Below are positions 1 to 6,048 of a stretch of DNA of 6,425 nt, piece by piece (positions within the stretch are counted from its first letter, which is position 1; every line of letters begins with the position of its first letter). The DNA is taken from NCBI GenBank assembly GCA_021816665.1, contig JAKAXI010000115.1, positions 1 through 6,425 on the forward strand. The letters run 5' to 3'. Both the position numbers and the translations under genes were made by a program. Source of the DNA: Bacillota bacterium. Its GTDB lineage: Bacteria > Bacillota > Bacilli > Alicyclobacillales > Alicyclobacillaceae. The notes beneath the pieces were generated by a model, which saw only the letters and a program-made list of their open reading frames with translations, was not told the origin of the DNA and ran no database searches.

Positions 1-576
1 TACGCGATCACCGGATCACACTGTACTTATGAAGAGGTCGCTCCGACCATTTCGAGACTCGTGGAACTTGGAGTACAAGTCGTGCCTATTTTCTCAAACA
101 CCGTGATGCAAGTGAGTACCCGATTTGGCGACGCAGGCGAGTGGGCGCGAAAGTTTGAGGAGTTGGCAGGGAACCCTGCGATCACCACGATTCCTGAGGC
201 GGAACCGCTGGGACCCTCAAAACGGCTCGACTGTTTGGTGATTGCGCCTTGCACGGGCAACTCGCTCAGCCGGCTTGCAAATGCGGCAACAGACTCACCT
301 GTCCTGATGGCGGCAAAATCCACAATGCGCAACGACCGTCCGGTGGTGCTCGGGATCTCGACGAATGACGGACTGGGGCTTAACCTGTATAACATCGCAA
401 AATTAATCAATATGAAAAATATTTTCTTCGTTCCATTTGGGCAGGACGCTCCTCATGTTAAAATGAATTCATTAGTTTCAGCGATGAATTTGATCCCGGA
501 GGCGTGTGCGGCTGCGCTCGAGAAGCGGCAGTTGCAACCCGTGCTCATTGAACGCTGGCGAGACCCGCGGGCGTAA
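1..576 (+). CDS. dpaB: Dipicolinate synthase subunit B, 5' end cut by window
   Basis: The frame is open from base 1 and ends at TAA 574-576, giving 191 residues. The B. subtilis protein (SpoVFB/DpaB) is about 200 residues, so only about ten N-terminal residues are missing. DpaB is the flavoprotein-fold subunit that works with DpaA to convert HTPA to dipicolinic acid (DPA) in the mother cell. DPA is then loaded into the forespore core as its calcium chelate. Visible family landmarks are TGSHCTY at fragment residues 4-10, near the usual N-terminus; the AEPLGP stretch; IAPCTGNS at 81-88; SPVLMAAKSTMRN; VVLGISTND; and NIFFVPFGQD near the C-terminus. These match my memory of the Bacillus protein closely. 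The partner gene dpaA is expected just upstream, outside the window. Only 33 bp separate the gene from asd, with no terminator between them. A stretch at 399-428 is strikingly A/T-rich for this gene and may belong to a promoter for asd. The identification is firm. Confidence 0.95.
   Translation, partial: YAITGSHCTYEEVAPTISRLVELGVQVVPIFSNTVMQVSTRFGDAGEWARKFEELAGNPAITTIPEAEPLGPSKRLDCLVIAPCTGNSLSRLANAATDSPVLMAAKSTMRNDRPVVLGISTNDGLGLNLYNIAKLINMKNIFFVPFGQDAPHVKMNSLVSAMNLIPEACAAALEKRQLQPVLIERWRDPRA
437..464 (+). promoter_or_regulatory. Candidate promoter for asd operon inside dpaB
   Basis: TGTTAAAAT at 456-464 fits an extended -10 element (TGn followed by TAAAAT). A weak -35, TTGGGC at 437-442, lies 16 bp upstream. 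Just above it, 399-428 has 27 A/T out of 30 bases and contains the palindrome AAAATATTTT (416-425), which resembles an UP element. A second, poorer candidate is ATGACG (365-370), 17 bp, TATAAC (388-393). Asd, DapG and DapA are needed in growing cells, whereas the dipicolinate synthase operon is under sporulation control in B. subtilis. A vegetative promoter is therefore expected somewhere before asd, and the 33-bp gap is too short to hold one. The site is inferred from motif and context only, and the coding sequence here is also constrained by the protein. Confidence 0.3.
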
Positions 577-609
577 TGCCGGGCGAAAACACAAAGGAGT
601 GGAGTACCT

Positions 610-1677
610 GTGACTCGATTGAAGGCAGCCATTGTCGGCGCAACAGGGATGGCGGGGCAACAGTTCGTTCTGGCACTTTCCAACCATCCACAGTTTGAAG
701 TCGTACAAATGGTGACTTCGAGAGATAAACGGACGTACAAAGAAGCGCTCCAGGAGGCGGATGGTTCCTCCCGGTGGACGCTTTGCGCTGATTTGCCAGA
801 TGATATGAAGGATGTACCCGTCGTGGCTTCTGACCACTTTGAGCCAGGTAGTGTCGACGTCATTTTTACCGCTGTCGAATCTGATCTCGCGCTTGAACTG
901 GAGCCGAAATATGGTGCGGTTCGCCCGACGTTCTCGACTGCCAGCGCATTCCGGTACGAATCAGATACACCGCTGATTGTCCCAGGCGTCAACGACCATC
1001 ACGCGGCACTCGTAAAAAAACAACAGGCGGCCCGAAACTGGAAGGGTTTTGTGCTGCCGATTCCAAACTGCACGACAACGGGTCTAGCCATTACGCTGCA
1101 GCCACTCTACCAACACTTCCAAGTGAATCGCGTATTGATGGTATCGATGCAGGCGGTGAGCGGGGCCGGAAGGAGTCCCGGTGTTCGCACGCTTGACAGC
1201 CTCGACAATATCATCCCGTTCATCCCGAAGGAAGAGGAGAAGGTGCGTCGAGAGGTCAAGAAGATCCTCGGCACACAGACGGATGACGGGATTGAGTCCG
1301 CGTCTATCGACATCAACTGCATCTGTACGAGAGCGGCTGTGCTCGATGGTCATACGGAAGCCGTTTTTGCTGGTTTTTCAGAATCGATTTCCGTTGATGA
1401 GGTAAAGCGCGTGTTTCGCGAACACAATCCGGTGCGTGGACGCAACCTTCACTCCGCGCCGGATGAGTGGATTCACGTCTTTGATGACCCATTCCGCCCG
1501 CAAGTTCGCCTTGATCGAGACCGCGGTGACGGGATGACTACGTCAGTCGGTCGCATTGAGGAAGAGCCAATCCTCGGTGGTGTCAAGTACATGCTTGTCT
1601 CGCACAACACAAAGATGGGTGCGGGCAAGGGAGCGGTGTTGCTCGCCGAGTGTGCGCTCGAACAAGGGCTGATGTAA
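610..1677 (+). CDS. asd: Aspartate-semialdehyde dehydrogenase, archaeal/fungal type
   Basis: NADP-dependent reduction of L-aspartyl-4-phosphate to L-aspartate-4-semialdehyde, the branch point to lysine/DAP/DPA and to homoserine-derived amino acids. The protein has 355 residues and is cytosolic. The N-terminal nucleotide-binding loop is GATGMAGQ (10-17). The catalytic cysteine is Cys154 in PNCTTTGL, followed by QAVSGAGRSPGV (181-192), and the catalytic histidine is His248 in DGHTE. RPQVRLDRDRG lies at 296-306 and a C-terminal SHNTKMGAGKGAVLLAE at 331-347. QAVSGAG, SPGV, LDNIIP, DGHTE, HSAP, RPQ-RLDR and SVGRI fit the yeast Hom2/archaeal subfamily better than the roughly 346-residue enzyme of Bacillus and most bacteria. 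Start: GTG at 610 behind AAAGGAGTGGAG (593-604). A malonyl-CoA reductase activity, seen in some crenarchaeal relatives, is unlikely given the dap neighbours. Confidence 0.95.
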   Translation: MTRLKAAIVGATGMAGQQFVLALSNHPQFEVVQMVTSRDKRTYKEALQEADGSSRWTLCADLPDDMKDVPVVASDHFEPGSVDVIFTAVESDLALELEPKYGAVRPTFSTASAFRYESDTPLIVPGVNDHHAALVKKQQAARNWKGFVLPIPNCTTTGLAITLQPLYQHFQVNRVLMVSMQAVSGAGRSPGVRTLDSLDNIIPFIPKEEEKVRREVKKILGTQTDDGIESASIDINCICTRAAVLDGHTEAVFAGFSESISVDEVKRVFREHNPVRGRNLHSAPDEWIHVFDDPFRPQVRLDRDRGDGMTTSVGRIEEEPILGGVKYMLVSHNTKMGAGKGAVLLAECALEQGLM

Positions 1678-1749
1678 AAGGACCGAGAGAAGCGCGAGCA
1701 CTGTGCAGGGACGGGGCGTCGCAGTGGAACTGCCGAAGGGGGTTCGTGC

Positions 1750-2964
1750 GTGAAGATTTTGGTGCAGAAGTTTGGCGGAACATCTGTGGCGACCCGAGAG
1801 TCGCGACTCAAGGCCGCTGAACATATAGAAGATGCTTTGGCGAAAGACTACCGAGTTGTCGTGGTCGTGTCAGCCATGGGGCGTCGCGGAGAACCGTACG
1901 CAACCGACTCTCTGCTCTCGATACTTGATGGCCTTACGGCTGTAAACGCGCGTGACCTAGACATTTTGATGTCGTGTGGTGAGGCCATCTCGTCGGTCGT
2001 ATTCGCCAGCATGTTGCGGTCCCGCGGTCATCAGGTTTCCGTGATGAGTGGAGGGCAAGCCGGTATTGTCACAAACGATCAACATGGGAATGCGCGCATT
2101 CTGGAAATTCGACCGAAGCGCATCCTCGAAGCTTTGCGCGACGGACAGATTGTGGTTGTCATGGGGTTCCAAGGCGCGACTTCTGACGGGGACGTGACAA
2201 CCCTCGGCCGGGGCGGGAGCGACACGACTGCAACCGCACTTGGTGTGGCGCTAAACGCTGAATACGTGGATATCTTTACGGACGTCGAGGGCATCATGAC
2301 AGCTGACCCTCGCATTGTCACAGACGCGCGAATGATCCACAGAGTGACGTATACCGAGATCTGCAACTTGGCGTATCAGGGTGCGAAAGTGATCCACCCT
2401 CGTGCTGTCGAAATTGCCATGCAGAAAAACATTCCAATTCGTGTGCGGAGTACACACTCCAAAGATGAAGGCACGCTTGTCACGAACGCGTGGTCTGTGC
2501 TCGAGAGCAGTGTCCTGCAGGACCGCTACGTAACGGGAGTTACGCAGGCCTCGAATATCACCCAAATTCAGGTGGAAGGGCCTGAAGTTGCCAAAGCGAA
2601 CATTTTTGAGTGGATGGCGGCGCGTGGCATCAGCGTCGATTTTATCTCCGTATCGCTTGACCGAGTGGCGTATACAGTGGCGGACGCAGATGCAGCGCGG
2701 GCCGTGGAGACACTCAAAGAACACGGGTTTGAACCGAGTGTGTTACCCGACTGCGCGAAGGTCTCTGTCGTTGGGACCTATACTGGTATGCCGGGTATTA
2801 TGGCTCGCATTGTCGATGCCCTGTCGCGCGAAGGTATTGGCATCCTGCAGTCGGCGGACTCGCACAACACGATTTGGTGTCTGGTGCGCCGCTCACAGAT
2901 GGAAGCCGCCGTACGGGCGCTACACGCAAAGTTTGAACTCGGTGAGTCCGTCGTGCAAGTCTAA
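1750..2964 (+). CDS. dapG: Aspartokinase I (DapG type)
   Basis: ATP-dependent phosphorylation of L-aspartate to 4-phospho-L-aspartate, the entry step to DAP, lysine and DPA. The protein has 404 residues, the length I recall for B. subtilis DapG. The amino-acid-kinase domain covers about 1-235, with KFGGTSV (7-13), SCGE (75-78), GRGGSDTTA (153-161) and TDVEGIMTADPR (177-188). Two ACT-type regulatory domains follow, at about 262-325 and 336-400; the second includes GILQSADSHNTIW. In B. subtilis this isoenzyme is inhibited by meso-diaminopimelate. Inhibition by the same ligand here is inferred from orthology and gene position, not read from residues. The start is GTG at 1750, seven bases after GAAGGGGG (1735-1742). 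The 72-bp gap from asd shows no convincing terminator, so co-transcription is likely. I found no sign of a separately translated beta subunit of the kind made by lysC. Confidence 0.96.
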   Translation: MKILVQKFGGTSVATRESRLKAAEHIEDALAKDYRVVVVVSAMGRRGEPYATDSLLSILDGLTAVNARDLDILMSCGEAISSVVFASMLRSRGHQVSVMSGGQAGIVTNDQHGNARILEIRPKRILEALRDGQIVVVMGFQGATSDGDVTTLGRGGSDTTATALGVALNAEYVDIFTDVEGIMTADPRIVTDARMIHRVTYTEICNLAYQGAKVIHPRAVEIAMQKNIPIRVRSTHSKDEGTLVTNAWSVLESSVLQDRYVTGVTQASNITQIQVEGPEVAKANIFEWMAARGISVDFISVSLDRVAYTVADADAARAVETLKEHGFEPSVLPDCAKVSVVGTYTGMPGIMARIVDALSREGIGILQSADSHNTIWCLVRRSQMEAAVRALHAKFELGESVVQV

Positions 2965-2990
2965 TTAAGAGATGCCGATAGCTTTTCGTG

Positions 2991-3031
2991 TCGAGGGCTG
3001 TCAGGATCAAGTTCGCCTGACAGGCCCTTGA
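2991..3031 (+). repeat. Long bulged hairpin between dapG and dapA
   Basis: The arms at 2991-3005 and 3016-3031 can pair over 15 base pairs with one G·U pair and one bulged G (3023 or 3024). The core is CTGTCAGG against CCTGACAG, and the loop is 10 nt (3006-3015). It lies inside the 124-bp gap between dapG (stop 2962-2964) and dapA. The sequence after it, TAATCTTAC, lacks a run of T, so it is a poor intrinsic terminator. It could instead be an mRNA-stabilising or processing element, or a weak attenuator that sets the DapA level relative to DapG. The pairing is seen directly; its role is unknown. Confidence 0.6.
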
Positions 3032-3088
3032 TAATCTTACAGAGGGTAGCCGGAGGTAGCGCCGTCGCTGCCGAACGGAGGTGGCAAG

Positions 3089-3985
3089 ATGGACCTTGGG
3101 AGGTTAGTTACCGCGCTCATTACACCGTTTACGGATGATGGGCAGGTAGATGAACCAGGTATTGATGTGTTGGTGAACCACTGTATTGACACAGGGACAA
3201 CGGGGATTGTGGCATGCGGGACAACGGGAGAGTCGCCGACACTCTCACATGAGGAAAAACTGCGTGTCTTTGCCCGCACTTTGCAGGCTGCGGACGGGCG
3301 CATCCCGGTACTCGCGGGAACGAGCAGTAACGACACACGTGCGTCAATTGAGCTGTCGAAGGAAGCTGAAGCGATTGGCGTGAACGGGCTTTTGCTCGTA
3401 GCGCCGTATTACAATAAGCCCACTCAAGATGGTTTGTATGCACACTTCTCGGCCATCGCGAACGCAGTTTCGATCCCGGTGATGTTGTACAACATCCCTG
3501 GTCGATGTGGAGTGAATATCGAGCCGTCGACGATTTTGCGACTGGCCAGCACGGTTCCGAACATCGTTGCGGTCAAAGAAGCAAGTGGTGACATTACGCA
3601 AATTGGCCGCATAGCTGCGGAAAAACCTGATGACTTCTTGCTCTACAGCGGCGATGACAAGATGACGCTGCCCGTACTGGCGTTAGGTGGAACCGGTGTC
3701 GTGAGTGTTGCATCGCACGTGGTGGGTCAAGAGATGCAGGCGATGATGACAGCGTTTATGGCCGGTCGTATCCAGGAAGCAGCGGATTGGAACGGCCGCT
3801 TGTTGCCGATCTTCGAAGGCTTGTTCCGGGTCTCGAACCCTGCGCCGCTGAAGGCAGCCTTGAAGTTGTTAAACTTACCAGCAGGAGATGTTCGTTTGCC
3901 GCTCATCGGCGCGCCGAGTGAAGTGGTACAGTCGCTGTCGGTCGAACTTGAACGCCTGGGCAAACTTGAACAAGCCTTGGTGTAA
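3089..3985 (+). CDS. dapA: 4-hydroxy-tetrahydrodipicolinate synthase
   Basis: A class I aldolase-type TIM barrel that condenses pyruvate with aspartate semialdehyde to HTPA, the common precursor of DAP and of spore DPA. It has 298 residues, a normal length for the family. The Schiff-base lysine is Lys163 in AVKEASGD. The catalytic triad corresponds to Thr46 in GTTGES (44-49), Tyr108 in APYYNKP and Tyr134 in YNIPGR, and Arg139 at the site entrance is present. At positions matching the E. coli lysine-inhibition site, Asn81 is kept, but Ala49, His56 and Glu84 of E. coli correspond to Pro50, Lys57 and Ala85. This suggests weak or no lysine feedback, as reported for several Gram-positive enzymes. 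The ATG at 3089 lies five bases after GGAGGTG (3077-3083). The gene is the last of the asd-dapG-dapA set and is followed 24 bp later by a strong terminator. Confidence 0.97.
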   Translation: MDLGRLVTALITPFTDDGQVDEPGIDVLVNHCIDTGTTGIVACGTTGESPTLSHEEKLRVFARTLQAADGRIPVLAGTSSNDTRASIELSKEAEAIGVNGLLLVAPYYNKPTQDGLYAHFSAIANAVSIPVMLYNIPGRCGVNIEPSTILRLASTVPNIVAVKEASGDITQIGRIAAEKPDDFLLYSGDDKMTLPVLALGGTGVVSVASHVVGQEMQAMMTAFMAGRIQEAADWNGRLLPIFEGLFRVSNPAPLKAALKLLNLPAGDVRLPLIGAPSEVVQSLSVELERLGKLEQALV

Positions 3986-4008
3986 CTGAGTTCTAACAGA
4001 ACTTCCGT

Positions 4009-4036
4009 AACCGGATGGGGAACCATCCGGTTTTTT
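4009..4036 (+). terminator. Rho-independent terminator after dapA
   Basis: AACCGGATGG (4009-4018) pairs perfectly with CCATCCGGTT (4023-4032) around a GGAA loop of the stable GNRA class, and six T (4031-4036) follow. It starts 23 bases past the dapA stop. A small inverted repeat, AGTTCT (3989-3994) and AGAACT (3998-4003), sits just before it. The hairpin should end most transcripts from the dap operon and separate them from the RNase J gene. Confidence 0.94.
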
Positions 4037-4052
4037 GTGTCTTCCAGCCAAG

Positions 4053-4081
4053 TTGTATTCGCCAAGCCTGAACGGTATAAT
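4053..4081 (+). promoter_or_regulatory. Sigma-A promoter of the RNase J gene
   Basis: The -35 TTGTAT (4053-4058) and a consensus -10 TATAAT (4076-4081) are separated by 17 bp, the ideal spacing for the housekeeping sigma factor. Transcription would begin near A4088. The promoter lies 16 bp downstream of the dapA terminator and about 230 bp upstream of the coding start, so the RNase J gene appears to be an independent vegetative unit with a long leader. Confidence 0.85.
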
Positions 4082-4087
4082 GTCGCT

Positions 4088-4314
4088 AAGTGACTGGTGC
4101 GGCTTTGGTTTTCAAAGAACGAACATCATCACTCATCTGTATGAGACTCGTTGCGAACTTATGTGACTTGCCGGAGCGGAGACGGCAGGCACTGTAGGTT
4201 AGGTCGGTGTGGGGTTCTGCCACCGTAGTGCCGGGTTTCGGAGGTATGTGTGGACTAAACGGGTGAAGTGTGCCCGGATTTTGTCCTGCAAGTGATAGCG
4301 ACGGAGGTGCCGAC
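4088..4314 (+). promoter_or_regulatory. Long structured 5' leader of the RNase J mRNA
   Basis: This is about 227 nt of non-coding transcript between the predicted start site and the TTG start. Visible pairings are CTTTG/CAAAG (4103-4107/4113-4117), CTCAT/ATGAG (4132-4136/4141-4145) and CTTGCCG/CGGCAGG (4167-4173/4183-4189, one U·G). An outer stem GGCACT/AGTGCC (4188-4193/4227-4232) encloses CGGTG/CACCG (4205-4209/4221-4225). CGGGT/GCCCG (4260-4264/4272-4276, one U·G) is followed by GATTTTG and vaguely resembles a terminator. I recognise no known riboswitch, T-box or ribosomal-protein leader. Control by RNase J cleavage of its own leader is a possibility, not shown by the sequence. Confidence 0.5.
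4303..4309 (+). promoter_or_regulatory. Ribosome binding site that decides the RNase J start
   Basis: GGAGGTG lies five bases before TTG 4315 and matches the anti-Shine-Dalgarno sequence almost fully. The in-frame GTG at 4270 would add 15 residues (beginning MPGFCPAS) that resemble nothing in the RNase J family, and it has no comparable site upstream. The TTG start gives an N-terminus MAKNKNRLSVIPLGG, which fits the family. Confidence 0.85.
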
Positions 4315-5973
4315 TTGGCAAAGAACAAAAACAGACTGTCCGTGATCCCACTAGGGGGATGCGGAGAGATTGGGAAAAACATGTACGCGTACATGTACGG
4401 GAACGACATCATTGTTGTGGATGCGGGTGTGAAGTTTCCAGAAGAGGACATGCTTGGAATTGATGCAGTGATTCCGGACATCACGTTCCTCACAGATAAC
4501 CGTGACAAAGTGCGTGGGATTTTTCTGACGCATGGACACGAAGACCACATCGGCGGATTGCCTTATGTGCTGAAATCTCTGAATGTCCCAGTCTATGGGA
4601 CAAGATTGACACTGGGTCTCGTAGAAAACAAACTCCGTGAACACGGGTTGCTCGACAGCGCAAAACTCAACCGCATCGACGGCAACAGCAAAATCAAGGC
4701 CGGCGTATTTGATGTCTCGTTCTTTTATCTGACGCATAGTATTCCAGATACAGGCGGATTCGCGATCCGGACCCCGGAAGGACTAGTCATTCACACGGGG
4801 GACTTCAAAATTGACCAGACCCCTGTTGACGGGCGCCCGGCGGAACTGAACAAGTTGGCAGCATACGGTGACGAAGGCGTCATGATGCTCGTGGCTGACA
4901 GTACGAACGCAGAGCGGCCAGGGTTTACGCCGTCCGAGCGAACTGTCGGGAAGGCGATTGACGAGATTCTCAGCACAGCTCCAGGACGCGTTATTTTGGC
5001 GACGTTTGCCTCGAACATCCACCGCGTGCAACAGGTTATCTACGCAGCGGAAAAGTTTGGCCGCAAGGTGTCTGTAGTCGGCCGCAGCATGGTCAACAAC
5101 ATTACGATTGCGACACAACTGGGCTATCTGCAGGTGCAACCTGGTACGCTGGTTGACATTGACGACATTGGCAAGATGGACCCTGCCAAACTCGTAATCC
5201 TGTCGACTGGAAGTCAGGGAGAGCCGATGTCAGCTTTGACCCGGATGGCGCGCTCTGCGCACAGGAAGGTCGAAATTTTGCCCGGTGATACGGTGATACT
5301 CGCGAGTAACCCCATTCCTGGCAACGAAAAGTACGTCTTTCGCACGGTTGACCAGTTGTTCCGAGTCGGTGCGAACGTGATCTACAGAGGCGTTCACGTC
5401 TCAGGCCACGGCAGTCAGGAAGAACTGAAGCTGATGCTGTCTCTGACCAAACCGAAGTACTTCGTACCTGTGCACGGTGAGTTTCGCATGCAGCGCATTC
5501 ACAGTGAACTTGCGGAGGCGACGGGAGTGCTGCCCGAAGATGTCTTCATTCTCGACAACGGCGATGTGGTCGAGGTAGATAATGGCGTTGCGCGGCTAGG
5601 AGCCAAGATTCCGTCTGGTACAGTGATGATTGATGGACTTGGCGTCGGGGACGTCGGCAACATTGTGCTTCGGGATCGCAAGTTGCTGTCTCAAGACGGA
5701 ATTTTGGTGGTGGTCGTCACCCTGTCGAAGACAAGTGGCGCTATTATGTCTGGACCGGATATCATCTCGCGCGGTTTCGTCTACGTCCGGGAGTCCGAAG
5801 CACTTTTGGACGAAGCGAATAAACTCGTCGAAACGACTTTGACGAAGATGGTGTCGGACAACATCAATGAGTGGTCGTCGCTCAAGACAGCTGTGCGCGA
5901 CGCCTTGGGCAGGTTCCTGTTTGAGCAGACACGGCGGCGCCCGATGATTCTGCCCATCATTATGGAAGCCTGA
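4315..5973 (+). CDS. rnj: Ribonuclease J (rnjB position, catalytic motif intact)
   Basis: A metallo-beta-lactamase/beta-CASP ribonuclease with endonuclease and 5'-3' exonuclease activity in mRNA decay and RNA maturation. From TTG 4315 it has 552 residues, the usual size. The zinc-binding motif HGHEDH (73-78) is complete, with further ligand candidates His141 in THSIPD, Asp163 in HTGDFK and His387 in VPVHGEF. The beta-CASP region includes ATFASNIHR (229-237) and TGSQGEPMSALTRMA (298-312), then HVSGHGSQEE (361-370). The C-terminal domain ends in RRPMILPIIMEA. The locus between dapA and tepA is that of B. subtilis rnjB (RNase J2), but J2 there has a degenerate HGHDEN motif and little exonuclease activity. 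This protein looks catalytically complete, like J1. It may be the main or only RNase J of the organism; the window cannot show whether a second copy exists. It has its own promoter, and a terminator follows. Confidence 0.95.
   Translation: MAKNKNRLSVIPLGGCGEIGKNMYAYMYGNDIIVVDAGVKFPEEDMLGIDAVIPDITFLTDNRDKVRGIFLTHGHEDHIGGLPYVLKSLNVPVYGTRLTLGLVENKLREHGLLDSAKLNRIDGNSKIKAGVFDVSFFYLTHSIPDTGGFAIRTPEGLVIHTGDFKIDQTPVDGRPAELNKLAAYGDEGVMMLVADSTNAERPGFTPSERTVGKAIDEILSTAPGRVILATFASNIHRVQQVIYAAEKFGRKVSVVGRSMVNNITIATQLGYLQVQPGTLVDIDDIGKMDPAKLVILSTGSQGEPMSALTRMARSAHRKVEILPGDTVILASNPIPGNEKYVFRTVDQLFRVGANVIYRGVHVSGHGSQEELKLMLSLTKPKYFVPVHGEFRMQRIHSELAEATGVLPEDVFILDNGDVVEVDNGVARLGAKIPSGTVMIDGLGVGDVGNIVLRDRKLLSQDGILVVVVTLSKTSGAIMSGPDIISRGFVYVRESEALLDEANKLVETTLTKMVSDNINEWSSLKTAVRDALGRFLFEQTRRRPMILPIIMEA
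4379..4396 (+). repeat. 18-bp perfect palindrome in the RNase J coding region
   Basis: ACATGTACGCGTACATGT is fully self-complementary with no spacer. It covers codons for residues 22-28 (NMYAYMY), about 65 bases into the gene. A perfect palindrome this long is unlikely by chance in a window this size, though a Tyr/Met-rich codon run (TAC, ATG) makes it easier. It could be a protein binding site; without a loop it is a poor RNA hairpin. No known operator is recognised. Confidence 0.7.
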
Positions 5974-5997
5974 TTGCGGCGGGGCGAAGCCTGATTG
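5965..5997 (+). repeat. 21-bp-period partial tandem duplication across the RNase J stop
   Basis: GAAGCCTGATTG occurs at 5965-5976 and again at 5986-5997, exactly 21 bp (seven codons) apart. The first copy holds the last codons and the TGA stop (5971-5973). The second places another in-frame TGA at 5992-5994. It looks like a small slippage duplication of the gene's 3' end, and the duplicated stop would limit any read-through to a few residues. Confidence 0.7.
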
Positions 5998-6022
5998 TTG
6001 TACCTGAACCAAAGGTTTGCAG

Positions 6023-6048
6023 AAGCGGCTCGCTCAGGAGCCGCTTTT
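6023..6048 (+). terminator. Rho-independent terminator after the RNase J gene
   Basis: AAGCGGCTC (6023-6031) pairs perfectly with GAGCCGCTT (6038-6046) around a six-base loop, and TTTT (6045-6048) then GT follow. The stem is strong but the T run is short, so some read-through into tepA is plausible. It begins 49 bases past the stop codon of the RNase J gene. Confidence 0.8.

Noticed and set aside
453..992. Minus-strand open frame of 179 codons across the dpaB/asd junction
   Set aside because: It lies antisense to two well-identified genes, its product has no recognisable domain, and it is readily explained as a shadow of their codon bias.
2251..2724. Minus-strand open frame of 157 codons inside dapG
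   Set aside because: It is fully antisense to a conserved aspartokinase gene, and its His/Arg/Val-rich product matches no family.
4141..4197. ATG 4141 short ORF (18 codons) in the RNase J leader
   Set aside because: No ribosome binding site precedes it, and the ATG is part of a small hairpin (CTCAT/ATGAG).
4270..4314. GTG at 4270 as the start of the RNase J gene, adding 15 residues
   Set aside because: It has no good ribosome binding site, the added residues do not resemble the family N-terminus, and TTG 4315 has GGAGGTG at ideal spacing.
4088..4314. Lysine riboswitch, T-box or ribosomal-protein leader
   Set aside because: I see no T-box consensus (the GGGTGGNACCGCG-type sequence) or recognisable lysine-riboswitch core, and neither element would be expected before an RNase gene.
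4086..4550. Minus-strand open frame of 154 codons covering the RNase J leader
   Set aside because: More than half is antisense to the RNase J gene, the product is Ser/Pro-rich without a domain, and the plus-strand promoter and leader explain the region better.
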